Shown here one piece after another: positions 44,734-55,499 of a stretch of 64,000 nt of DNA (positions are counted from its first letter, which is position 1; every line of letters begins with the position of its first letter). Origin of the DNA: Adiantum capillus-veneris (Eukaryota > Streptophyta > Polypodiopsida > Polypodiales > Pteridaceae); assembly GCA_014529385.2 (NCBI GenBank), contig CM043964.1:4706997-4770996 (forward strand). Direction: 5' to 3'. Position numbers and translations under genes: made by a program. The notes under the pieces are model-generated. The model saw nothing but the letters and a program-made list of their open reading frames with translations, was not told the origin of the DNA and searched no databases.

Positions 44734-45718
44734 CTATCCAAGTGATAGTGAAATATTTGTGAGAATATCTTTATTCTCCTGTTTACGCTGACCTTTAAGC
44801 TTACTATAGTCTTCAGACATTTTGAACATGGCATATAGCTTTTTGGATATCTCATACTCACATATAGCACAATGAAATCTATTCATCATTCTTTGCATCA
44901 AGCATGATATATGGTACATATGTCCGCATGGCAAGCTGAAGTGACCACACCACTCATGAAAGAATGATATACATATGGGACAAGGACCACCGTGCTCGCC
45001 AGAAGCTGGAGTGGCCTCAATAGATGTTGGGTGCTCAATCAATGTGGCAGCATTTTGTTTTTTTATAGTCGCCTCTAACTCTTTTACGTGGCGAGATAGC
45101 ACCTTCACATCCCTTTGCAAGTCTCTATTTAGGATTGCTTCTGCATGAGAGCCTTGTGTAGCTTGTGATGCTTTCCTGAGTTGAGTTTGAAGCTCCTCCT
45201 TAACTTGGTGTACTTCCATTGATGCACCTTCTAGTGCCAATGACATCTCTTGCCGTGTGACGGTGATTGCACTGCTGCGAATGTCCTCAACCGTCATATG
45301 AGGTGTCCTTGAGCTGAAGTCTTGAGCTGAAGTCCACTGCTTCACCCAAGACATAATGCATGTATAACATCTTGGCAAACCATAATGGACAATCCATATG
45401 ATGCATAGGATGATCCATAACATCGAGATATATGTTCTCTCCATTGTCTAGTATGTCTGCATTAATGCATTGTGATAGCTTGAGTCGGCCTTTCTTGATG
45501 TTTTCATCTACAACGCCTGGCCATATGGATTTGACCATTTCTCGGTCAATCCTAAAGTTCACCTCTTTCCATTGTGTACCCACTGGGTTGGCCCACTGGG
45601 AGCAACGAGCTGCAATTCGAGCGGTGTCATTCACTCCACCGCCTTGACACATGGATCTGAGACGCTCAAAAGCGCGCTTAGCCCTTTGATTATCATTATC
45701 CATATCCTGATTAAACAC
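44734..45718 (-). pseudogene. hAT cargo gene: RING-H2 protein
   Basis: RING-H2 domains usually recruit E2 enzymes for ubiquitin transfer. The N-terminal frame (45718-45290: MFNQDMDNDNQRAKRAFERL...) and the C-terminal frame (ending 44734) are separated by a 13-bp tandem duplication at 45308-45333; removing one copy gives a continuous protein (…EAVDFSS-RTPHMTVED). A coiled coil (about 65-130 of the second frame) precedes the zinc ligands C155, C158, C173, H175, H178, C181, C192, C195, the complete RING-H2 set. Not a known transposase component, so probably captured from the host. As written it is frameshifted. Confidence 0.78.
45308..45333. repeat. 13-bp tandem duplication that breaks the RING gene
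   Basis: CTTGAGCTGAAGT occurs twice in a row (45308-45320, 45321-45333) and shifts the frame by one. It is the same kind of lesion as the 11-bp duplication in gypsy-1 pol. Confidence 0.9.
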
Positions 45719-45744
45719 TATACTTCAGTTACGGCATACAAACT

Positions 45745-45900
45745 TAATGATAATCAATTGTTGTAAGAGTAACCACCATTTTACGACAATCAATTGATAT
45801 AAGAGTAACCACCATTTTACGACAATCAATTGATATAAGAATAACCACCATCTTACGACAATCAATTGATATAAGAGTAACCACCATTTTTTAAATCAAT
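45745..45900. repeat. Tandem repeat, about 42-bp unit, four copies
   Basis: ACGACAATCAATTGATATAA followed by GAGTAACCACCATTTT, repeated head to tail upstream of the RING gene. Confidence 0.85.
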
Positions 45901-46131
45901 GAATGACAATCAGTGATTCCACATGGCTTATTGCTTGAAACTTAAGAGAAAAAATAAAACTCATAGAAAATTTGTTGTCTATTGAGATATAACAAAGTGT
46001 TTTTATTACTCATACATCATCCATGGCGCATAAAACCCAAATTTTAAAAGTGCTTTTATAAGTCAAAAGTCTCAGAAAACCCTGCTTCATAAAGTACATC
46101 ATATATCCATAAAAAAAAGGCTACACTCATT

Positions 46132-47574
46132 TCAAAGGGAGGACGTAAGCATCGTTTTGGCTGGGTGTTCAAATCTTTCTAATTCTTCGTCCAAAAGTGC
46201 CAAGGTCTTTCTCTCTATGGATTTCTTCCTCACCCAACCTTCCACAACAATCCTAGATATGGCTTGTACCTCCACTGAAACCTTATGTTTGAACCAATCT
46301 GTGTTGTAGTAGTCAAAGAACTCTCCACAAAACTTACAAAATTGCCATATCACCCATCCTATGGCGTACACATCTGTGGCCTTGGTCCATGGGCACGGGT
46401 GATTGCCATCTAGTAACTCAGGAGCTCGCCAAGAATGAAGCTTTTGCCAGTTTTCATCGGTATTGTTGGTCTTTTGTGTCTCTAAGCCAACACGCAGAGA
46501 CAATCCCCAATCAATTATTCCAATACAAGGAGTGAGATCCTTGGTAAAGTCCAACATGATGTTCCATGGATGGAGATCATTGTGGATCACTCCCTCGTCA
46601 TGTGCGAATCGCAATGCCTTCACCAAGGCATGGATCAACGAGGGAGCATGATTCCATAGGCTCTTGATACGTGTTTTCTGGTCTTCAGAGGGTTGCTCCC
46701 ATTTAAAGTCTGCAGGGATCTTTCCTTTCCCCTCTTGATGTGCTACAAGCGTCGTGAAAGAGCCATGTGGATGGGGCACTATCTCCATAAGATCACCTAA
46801 AGTTCTCCCATTGAAGTAGGGAAATATCAGAAACCATGGCAACGTTACAAAGTGGGCAATACTCCTCACAATCTCTCTATGGTTGAGATCTACCCCACTT
46901 TCTGATGCAAAGCTTTTCCACTGATGCTTGGCCTGTCCTTTGAACTCCTTGGCACAATAAGTATTCGTTGCAAGAAGGAAACTGATCCCTTTGATTTGAA
47001 CTTGCCACCCTGTGCCATAAGCCCATGACCCAAGTTTCTTGATCTTCTTAATGGACTTATTTGGAATGCCCAGAGTCATACTACATTCAAAATTGTATAA
47101 ACTGCTCTCCAGGTGACTGACAGAAGCAGTAGAACCCGATGTTCCCTCAATGGCAGCCTCCTCAATAAACGGTTCTCCAACTTGGCTTGCTCGCTCCCCA
47201 CAACTCTGGTGACAGCCATTCGCGTTTTCTTGCTTAGGCCAAAATGTGTGTCTATGTGGGATGCTCGCCTTGACCTCTCCTTTTCAGCTCTCCATCTAGT
47301 GTTCCAATGCTCTAGCTTACCCTTGTCTACTTCTTGAGGGCATTCATCTTTCAAATCAGAGGCCACCTTGGGCAAATTGCCCACCCAACTGCTCAATAAT
47401 GAGTTTATTGATTCGGTTGTTTTGTCTAGATAACAACAACATTTTGCGGGCAATCTCACTGTATAATGATTGCAATCTAAACTCATCTGCAACAATCTGC
47501 GCAATATCGTCAGGATCTAGTGCACTAACGATCGCAATCAACAATTGTCTAATTTTCTTTTTGAACTCTATCAT
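46132..47574 (-). CDS. hAT cargo gene: protein-kinase-like protein
   Basis: The kinase frame is open from about 47300 and includes the Met at 47079. In the 315-residue part: Gly-rich loop LGSWAYGTGW (16-25), Lys44 in CAKEF, Glu69 candidate, catalytic loop HNDLHPWN (166-173), IIDWG (188-192, DWG in place of DFG), WRAPELL (217-223) and DVYAIGWVIW (236-245). Catalytic Lys, Asp, Asn and metal-binding Asp are all present, so activity is plausible; the HNDLHP form recalls small-molecule-kinase and BUD32-like loops. Upstream, 47574-47356 encodes MIEFKKKIRQLLIAIVSALD and a helical domain in another frame, probably earlier exons. Probably a host capture. Exon joins are not resolved. Confidence 0.72.
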
Positions 47575-47699
47575 TGAAGTAGCAAAAGATCCATTTTGCC
47601 TGCAATGGTATTATTGTAAACAACACATTGTGAAATATAACTATGTGCCATTTCATTTGGATCTTTTCTACGTGAAAGAAAAAGTGCAATATAGACCAT

Positions 47700-49060
47700 A
47701 GATCTCATACGTTTTTGCAGTGACACACCTAATCGCAATTGCAACCATGTGCCAATGCCTCACTGTACGACAACTTACAAACAGATGCTCCTGTCATTCT
47801 AGCAGCAACACACCTAGTCGCAATTGCAACCATGTGCCGAAGCATGAATGACTGGGAGCAATATAAAACATAGTCACCCTACGCTTTTGCAACGACACAC
47901 CTAGCATCAATTGCAACCATGTGCTAGTGCATCCACGCACGATGACTTCTTTCAAACAGATGCTCCTGTCATTCTAGCAGCAACACACCTAGTCGCAATT
48001 GCAACCATGTGCCGAAGCATGAATGATTGGGAGCAACATAAAACATAGTCATCCTACGCTTTTGCAATGACACACCTAGCCGCAATTGCAACCATGTGCC
48101 AGTGCATCCACGCACGGTGACTTCTTTCAAACAGATGCTCCTGTCATTCTAGCAGCAACACACCTAGTCGCAATTACAACCATGTGCCGAAGCATGAATG
48201 ACTGGGAGCAACATAAAACATAGTCACCCTACACTTTTGCAACGACACACCTAGCAACAATTGCAACCATGTGCCAGTGCATCCAAGCACGATGACTTCT
48301 TTCAAACAGATGCTCCTGTCATTCTAGCAGCAACACACCTAGTCGCAATTGCAACCATGTGCCGAAGCATGAATGATTGGGAGCAACATATAACATAGTC
48401 ATCCTACGCTTTTGCAATGACACACCTAGTCGCAATTGCAACCATGTGCCAGTGCATCCACGCACGATGCCTTATTTCAAGATTCAAGCATATGAAGCAT
48501 TATGAAATTATTTGAGCACACATTCATGCATTAGAGGCTACCGTCAATCTAGCAGCAACACACCTAGTCGCAATTCCAACCATGTGTCGAAGCATGAATG
48601 ACGGGAAGGAACATAAAACATAGTCATCTTGCGTTTTTGCAATGAAACACCTAGCCGCAATTGCAACCATGTGCCAGTGCATCCACGCACGGTGACTTCT
48701 TTCAAACAGATGCTCCTGTCATTCTAGCAGCAACACACCTAGTCGCAATTGCAACCATGTGCCGAAGCATGAATGACTGGGAGCAACATAAAACACAATC
48801 ACCCTACGCTTTTGCAATGACACACCTAGCCGCAATTGCAACCATGTGCCAGTGCATTCAAGCACGGTTACTTCTTTCAAACAAATATTCCTATCATTCT
48901 AACAGAAACACACCTAGTCGCAATTGCAACCATGTGCCAAAGCATGAATGGCTGAGAGCAATATAAACATAATCATCGTACGCTTTTGCAATGACACACC
49001 TAGCCGCAATTGCAAACATGTGCCAGTGCATCCACGTACGATGATTTGATAAAAGAAATT
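47700..49060. repeat. 175-bp satellite array, about seven copies
   Basis: ACAGATGCTCCTGTCATTC recurs at about 47781, 47956, 48131 and 48306, a spacing of 175. Each unit contains two copies of CACACCTAGTCGCAATTGCA, showing that it grew from a half-unit. A copy near 48480-48540 is interrupted by other sequence. No gene. Confidence 0.93.
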
Positions 49061-49239
49061 TTAAACCTTTAAGTTTTAACGCAAAAAAATCAAAAAAACA
49101 TCAATAAAATAAGGAAGGGTTTAAAAAATTACTGCTACACTGCTTTGAGAATGTGGAAAGCTGCCAGAAAGTTTGGTGAAGACTTTTCAATGTACCTCTT
49201 TTGTGAAAATACAAGAATCGGCGTCACCTTTATATAGCC

Positions 49240-49345
49240 ATGGCGGGCCCGGCAGGCAAATAGCTTTACCCAGCGTGACCGCCGGGAAGATTCACTAGCC
49301 CAGGGGGCCCGACGGGCCAACTTATTAGCCCGACGGGCTACGAGC
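49240..49345. repeat. hAT right subterminal GC-rich repeats
   Basis: GGCCCGACGGGCC and AGCCCGACGGGCT-type words, matching those at 26130-26240. They sit about 130-230 bases from the right end, as the left set sits 125-235 from the left end. Confidence 0.7.
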
Positions 49346-49480
49346 CGGTCTCCAGGTCTCCCTGGAGGTCAAAAAAGATGAATGTCAATTAACAAAATAT
49401 TTGTTATTTTGCATTTCTATTGTTATTAACCTGAAATTATAGTGTGATCACATCATTTTGGAATCCCTGGAACTTTTGAC

Positions 49481-50340
49481 TAACTTATCTAGCCTTTTTT
49501 GTCACTTCACCACCATATTGACCGCTTCAATCACTTCTTCCCAATCTGATTTCGACCCTAACTCCCCCACTGGATCCTCAAGGAGATCCACTAAGCTCTT
49601 TTGCAGTTTTAAGTATGTAGCCAGCACAAAAAATTCTACCTTTCCAGAGTGCATTAGGTGACAGATAGCTGACCAAATCTTTTCTCGAATTCCTGTAGCA
49701 GCTCAGGTGCAGAAAGCCCCTTATTGTTTGATTGCACCCACTTTAGAAATCTTTTCTTTGTAACACGCTCCTTATATTCAAGAAAATATTTGTCTTTAAG
49801 AGCTTGCTTGAACGCCGCCCATGTTCCTCCATGCACAATCTGAAGCTCGTCAACCCATGCCCACAATTCACGCACAACTATCAATAGGAAATTTTCCACT
49901 CGAGCTTCCTCATCTGCCCCCTTGTCTTATATAGCCTGTTCATATATTTGTCGGAATTTGGTAACATCTCGGGCTTCAAACCGCCCCACTTTATATGTCA
50001 CTATTTGCCTAGCATCATGAATCCAAGATTCCATTTCTCTTTCTGAGCTTTGACTCAACATCTATTGATGCTCCAGATGTTGTTGATGCATAAGTGCATC
50101 AACAACATATATAGCCTGTTCATATATTTGTCGGAATTTGGTAACATCTCGGGCTTCAAACCGCCCCACTTTATATGTCACTATTTGCCTAGCATCATGA
50201 ATCCAAGATTCCATTTCTCTTTCTGAGCTTTGACTCAACATCTATTGATGCTCCAGATGTTGTTGATGCATAAGTGCAGCAAATTGTTGCATCAATTGTT
50301 GCATCCCATTATCTTGGCCTGACGACATAGATGGCTCTGT
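49481..50340 (-). pseudogene. gypsy-2 gag, N-terminal part
   Basis: Reading on minus from about 50330: MSSGQDNGMQQLMQQFAAL, MLSQSSEREMESWIHDARQI, VGRFEARDVTKFRQIYEQAI and then ELWAWVDELQIVHGGTWAAF to LQEFEKRFGQLS at 49654. This is a gag matrix/capsid-like N-terminus; stops occur at the tandem duplication and before DKGADEEARVEN. Beyond the hAT element, the protein continues at 26003-25002. Confidence 0.78.
49929..50278. repeat. Tandem duplication of 180 bp in gypsy-2 gag
   Basis: ATAGCCTGTTCATATATTTG starts at 49931 and again at 50111; the copies are almost identical, so the duplication is recent. One copy is extra relative to a gag reading. Confidence 0.92.
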
Positions 50341-50357
50341 CTACCCCGGTCAATTTT

Positions 50358-50374
50358 GTGTTGGGTTCACCAAA
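50358..50374 (-). promoter_or_regulatory. gypsy-2 primer-binding site
   Basis: The minus strand reads TTTGGTGAACCCAACAC next to the LTR end. The same TTTGGTGAACCC core is the candidate primer site of the unrelated LTR element at 53583. tRNA identity not assigned. Confidence 0.6.
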
Positions 50375-50375
50375 T

Positions 50376-51245
50376 TGCACCGGGCCTCTGGCTATAGATA
50401 GGAGGCTAGTAGGCACTTAGACTAGGATAAAAAAGTGCAAATAGACTTAATTAATAGTTTAATACACGTAATAATGATGATTTAAGAGAGTTTGAGAGAG
50501 AAGACTGCAAATAAGAACAATATTAATTAACATGGTGATAAGGAACATAGATTTGAGACTCAAGAGACTATTCAATTGGCAACAGATACAGCTTCAAGTT
50601 TTTCAATTGCTCTTTCAGAATTCTATTGCATACGCCCGCTTCGGTAAGCCCTTCAAATTGCAACCCTCGGCCCAGAAACCTTCCCCAAATTGTATCACCA
50701 TCCAATTGTTTCGTGCTCTCAATACTTTTTCCACCCTTCCCTTATCTTCTCCAACTACTCTCAAGAGCCATCTTTTCCTTCTGCTGCCGTTTGTTCTCCA
50801 AAAGACCCTCCCAAGAACCTCCAAAAGTGGTCCAAGAAGAAGGAAGCATAAAAAAGAAGAACCCAGTTAATGCATGAGAACTCCCTTTATAGGGGTTGCT
50901 CAAGACAAAAAACAAAAAGGAAAAATGGTTGCTTCCCTATCCGTGCAACCCATCTTGATTTTCTTTTAATATTCTGCATGCAAACGTTACAATTGGCCTA
51001 CCACTCTTAGTATCTATCTCATGGCCCTGCCACATTGGCCACTTGCCATTCTTGCTCTCACCTTGTGTGAAACCTCCCCTAGGCTTTGTCCTCTTGGCTT
51101 CTCTCTCTCACACATGTTCACTAGGTGCAAGGGTGCCAGCTTCCTTCTCACATAAGCCCCTCCCTAGGGCACTAGCGACTCGCTAGTGCCCTAGAGACTC
51201 GCTAGTGTGGGAAGGGTTTTGTCTCAAAAAATCGGGTGCCCAACA
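50376..51245 (-). repeat. gypsy-2 upstream LTR
   Basis: About 870 bp bounded on the minus strand by TGTTGGGCACCCG and GGCCCGGTGCA. A TATAAA (50891-50886, minus) gives the promoter. A 31-bp near-perfect palindrome, CTAGGGCACTAGCGA and its complement, lies at 51164-51194. The partner LTR was not found at the other end near 21 kb. Confidence 0.6.
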
Positions 51246-51315
51246 GGGTCGTAGGACCCGTCCAATAACACAATGTCACGTCATCAATGTTTTGAGCACC
51301 ACCAATAGCTAGCAT

Positions 51316-53578
51316 TGTCGTGCAGCTCCACTTCCATGAAGAGAAAAAGAGTAAAGAAATGCAAGCTAAGCTTCTTTGAAGCCTACGCATTTACTGAGCA
51401 GTGATCAGGGCTTGTTAACAGGCCAAGCTTAATGATTATTGTATGCCAGATTCGGCTGACTATGCTTGAAGTGAGCATAGATGGGAGATTATTATCGAGA
51501 ACTGCTGTGCTTGAAGTGCTCTATCGGCCTATCTTTACAGCTTGTCGATTGGAGCTATGATGAAAAAGTTATGACATTTAAGTCGATTGTAGATCCACAC
51601 TGGATTGGGCAACTGCAGCTGAGGTGACAGAAATGAAAAGAATGCATGTGCTTGAAGTGCTCACTTTGTGGAGCGCGTTGTTCTTTTAAGATTAGTGATC
51701 GAAGTTTCGATCGCCAAGATATTGGCTGTTAAAGATTCACCGAGGGCCGGTTCCGTACTAATCCAGTCGGCTCGATTGGTGTCTCAGCTCAGAGTTTTTG
51801 TTTTCCGTCCATGTTTTGGAATGCAATGATTGCGGATTATGTTAAAAGGGATGCGGCTTAGAAACGCCGACTGCTTTAACCAAATGCAAGGGAAGGTCTT
51901 TCACCAAATGCAATCTCTTATACTTGCATCCCGAAGGTTGCGGTGGCATTCAACACACAAGGTGATAGCAGAATTCACGGTGATATTGCTAGTCAGGGGA
52001 TGTTGGGAAATGATGTCATGGAGGCAATGCCTTGGTCGATATGTATGCTAAGTGTGGTGATCTTGGAAAAGCACGATGGGTGCTTGAGGAGCTCCTAATT
52101 AGGGATGTTGTGCGGTGACCTTTTCTTGCATTTTGAAAGCTTGCAGTAGCATGGGAGAAGCTCACAAAGGGGAGCTAATACACGATGAGATTAAGAGAAG
52201 GGGATTGTTGAGTGCCAATCAGTGCCAATCATGTCATTCTTGGTACTTCCTTGGTGGACATGTATGCCCAAATGTGGTGCTCTTGAGTCGAGTGGCCGCC
52301 CGCAATAAGAATGACCGCCCACTTAGTGAATAGGGGGTTTTTAGTGTAAAAGCAAACAAGGAGAAGGAGAGCATGGCGGATCAGAGAGCGCAGGCACCAA
52401 GCAGGGGAAAACGAACTCGCACCAGCTTGCTGAGGCTTTGATCCGTGTCGAGAATGAATACAAGCTTGTAGCTCTCGCCATGGCGCTCCATTTCGGAACC
52501 TGTGCCGGGGAATGTAGTGCTACTTGACATTGCAGTTGCCACGTCATCTAGAGAACGTTTTTGCGCTCCCTAACAATGACGGTGCCGCTATTAATAGACG
52601 CTTTAGGGCATGCAAAGGGGAGGGATTTTGTGGAACAAAGTGAAGAAGATGAGGGTAACGAAGGAAGTAAGAGAATGAAAGAAGAGAGGAGGGGGATACA
52701 CGACGGGAAGAAGGAGCTGATGGCGGGGACGGGAGGCAAGGCTCTCTTTCTTCTCTTGTCCTCGGCTATCAAAGGAAGGGAAGGTTTTCTCTCTCTCTCA
52801 CTCTCTTCTCGATCTCGACTTAGTTCAACAAAAGGAAGGGAGGAAGACTGTCATCGAGGTTCTCGGCAAGCAAGCAAGGGAGAGAAACTCTCTCTCTCTC
52901 TCTCTCTCACTTGAATAAGAGTAAAGAAAAGAGTTTTCTTTTATTTCTCTCTCATCCTTGGTAAGCAAGAAAGTAGCAGGAAACGTTTCTCTCTCGACGA
53001 GCATAAGTCAAGCATAAGGAAGAAGGAAATCTCTTACTCGAGAGTAAGCAGACCTCGGCAAGGAAAAGATAAGGCGAGGGAAATTCAGCAAGAGAAGATG
53101 CCGGAGCTCGGCAAGCAAAGGGAGGGAAGCTAAGATGTTGTAATCGGCAAGCATTTAGGGAGTCTGAGGTTAACGAGCAAGATAAGGGAGCGATAAGGCA
53201 AGAAGGAGAGAGGGTAACCTCTCTCTACCATAATTGGGAATTACGAGGGTATCAAGCAAGGAATTTTACTAGATGTGTACGTCCTAATTAGCTTCAAATG
53301 GCTCTAATGACAAGCATAAGTGGAAAATTTACAATCGTGGTCTAATTTGAGAGCATTAAACTCTCCTAACACCATTAGTGGTGTTAACGGCAAACATTTG
53401 TAATCGAATTCCACTTTCGCGAATCCTTAGCAGCTTAGAATAATTTGCTTGTCAATGTTTAAGCAATATTTAAGGTATTTTCAAAGTCTTTTACTTTGTG
53501 TCTTGCATCTAGTCTCTCACACCTCCCACAGGCCCGGTGCCTGCCTAGCTCACGTTTTCGAACACATATCCCCCGACA
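51316..53578 (+). repeat. LTR1 of the non-autonomous element
   Basis: About 2.26 kb, from TGTCGTGCAGC to CCCCGACA. It holds a PPR pseudogene fragment (51800-52350) and CT/GA-rich sequence at 52780-52930. Confidence 0.7.
51800..52350 (+). pseudogene. PPR protein fragment inside LTR1
   Basis: Read across frames: FWNAMIADYVKRDAA, GLSPNAISYTCI, RIHGDIASQGMLGNDV, then ALVDMYAKCGDLGKARWVLE, TFSCILKACSSMGEAHKGEL and IHDEIKRRGLL. These are plant pentatricopeptide repeats of the organelle RNA-binding type. At least three frame changes and several stops show that it is a dead copy. The same fragment, with shared lesions, is in LTR2. Confidence 0.82.
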
Positions 53579-53581
53579 TCT

Positions 53582-55495
53582 TTGGTGAACCCGATGCGAA
53601 ATGAGCTGGGGTGGGAGGTAAAGATGGAGATGCCAGAACAATTGAAGCAGTTTATTGACAATTTCAGCTCGAATGGATTTGATAAAAATCTAGTAGGTAC
53701 AGATTTGCCAAAAATGTTGGAATTAGTTGAGGGATGTCTGCAGGAAGCGAAAGCCATGAAGATAAAAAAGCAGATTGATGATGTTGTAGAGCTAGCACTT
53801 GATGCTGTATGGGAGCAGTATCATAATTTTTAGGGATATGATCCAGAAGGTTTTATGCATGTTATGAAGCTGAGATGAAGAGCCAAAATGTTCCAGAAAA
53901 TTGGCTGATTGCAGCTTTTGAAGAGGTTGTAAACTCAGATTTTAAAAAGCAGGTTCAAGAACTAGTAGAAGCATATCCCACACAGTGGGACTATTTTGCA
54001 GAGGAATTTATTTGTGAAAGCTCAAGGATTCTAGATTTGGAAATAAAAGAAATTACTGAAAGAAGCCAGGTTGTCTTCAGTAAAGGTGAAGGGAATCAGA
54101 TGCAGTTCTTCAACTATGATGAATTCTGGGAGCATATTTCTCCAAGAAGTAAAGCCAAAGAAAATGCTGAGCTGGAAGTAGCGGATTCAGTTTCAGAGGA
54201 GCATATTTTGAGCAACGAAGAAAATGTAAACGATGAATTTAATGTTGAAACAAAATTATATGAATTTTTTTCAAAGGTTTCTCGCATAGATGCTACCTCC
54301 AATAATGGTTCCGGTGAAGACATAGACTGTACAACAAGTGGTTCACAAGCTGTTGACCTTGATATGGGTTATTATGAAGGAGTTCATCAAGAAGATGAGC
54401 CTCTACAGGATATTACTGAAACTATTTTCACTATAGGCGAGCAAGATAACATGTCTGCCAAATGATTTCATAAACAAAGCTATTATATACACAATAGCTA
54501 ATGAAGTGACCAAGATTGTGGACCCAACACAGGATGAGCTTGAGGATGTCAATGAACCTATGATTGCTACTAACAATATGTTTCCAGATACTATTATCAT
54601 GGAAGAAGATGTCATAATCGATGATTTCTTGGCTAGATCTGAAGGAGATGATCATGAGAGTATAGAAGAGCTTTCTGATAGGTGTACCTCTTCAAAGGGG
54701 GTGCCAAATGAGCCTTTACAGTGCTATGATGGATTGCTAAGTAGCATGGATGCAGATGAGGAAGCAGAGGATGATATTGATGAGTATGAAGATTGCCTAG
54801 AGCATGTTGATTGTGAAGAGGTTATCAACAGGGATTTTACATCTATGCTTGTACATGGGCTGCATGAGCAGATAACTCCTACAATTTTGATTAATGTTGA
54901 GACTTCTAAGGGTGATTTTCCCGAGGATGCTACAAATAAAAATCTACAAGATAAAGCTGTTTTTCATGATCAAGAAGAAAATCCAATAGGTAAAAATTCC
55001 TCTGATGATATGGGTCCAGAGAGTCCCAAGGTTTTCTATGATGGCTATGAAGCTAGAGGGGGTGATGATGCTAAATCATCCTTGATAATGTATAAAGTGC
55101 ACAAGGTTTTTCATTTCCTTGGACAATGTGTCAAATGTGGTTGGATTTGGATGTTATTCCTAGTGATGTCTTGGCTGTCAATAAAAGGGAGTCAATATTC
55201 TTTAATGCTTGTTGGTGATGAGCTTAAGTTGCCAAAAGTTTATGAGATGTGGGTGCTACACTATGCTTCAGGTGAAGCTCTAGTATACTGTGGAGCCCAT
55301 CAATGCTATGTGATCTCAATGGTGTTTGATCCAAGAGATTCTAAGGATGTTTATAAGCAGATTCGATATAGATGGATACTGCTAGGTATGCATAGTAATT
55401 GCGTGCTATTTGAACCAAGGGTAGCATATTTGCACCAGAAATGCTCGATGTTGATTGATACAGGAAATGGAGCAATTCCTTATTATTCCATTTGA
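53582..55495 (+). pseudogene. Internal ORFs of the non-autonomous element (gag-like, unrecognised)
   Basis: Three consecutive frames. The first (53582-53833) includes MPEQLKQFIDNFSSNGFDKN and helical sequence; the second (open from about 53840, Met at 53875) continues EAEMKSQNVPENWLIAAFEE and becomes acidic; the third, open from about 54460 (DFINKAIIYTIANEV), is very acidic to about residue 190 and then has a hydrophobic GWIWMLFLVMSWLS segment and a C-terminal globular part ending NGAIPYYSI. Shifts at about 53840 and 54460 separate one ancestral ORF. Position after the primer site suggests a gag-like protein; the hydrophobic segment could be a membrane anchor. No family is recognised. Confidence 0.55.
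53583..53597 (+). promoter_or_regulatory. Primer-binding site of the non-autonomous element
   Basis: TGGTGAACCCGATGC lies a few bases after the LTR1 end. Its first ten bases match the primer site of gypsy-2. Confidence 0.6.
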
Positions 55496-55499
55496 TCAT

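Larger units (their letters stand above)
26004..49472. mobile_element. hAT DNA transposon, 23.5 kb, inserted in gypsy-2 gag, with captured genes
   Basis: The left end begins CAGGGATTTTAATTACGCG; the right end, on the complement, reads CCAGGGATTCCAAAATG. CAGGG termini are typical of hAT. The flank GTTTTGAC (25996-26003) reappears as CTTTTGAC (49473-49480), an 8-bp target duplication with one mismatch, and gypsy-2 gag is continuous across the junction. Inside are a BED/DUF659/hAT-C transposase on plus, a RING protein and a kinase-like protein on minus, tandem arrays near both ends and GC-rich subterminal repeats. About 14.8 kb of the length is a second transposon inserted in the transposase gene. 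Confidence 0.88.

Noticed and set aside
47700-49060. CRISPR-like array
   Set aside because: The repeats are 175-bp satellite units without short spacers, in a plant nuclear genome.
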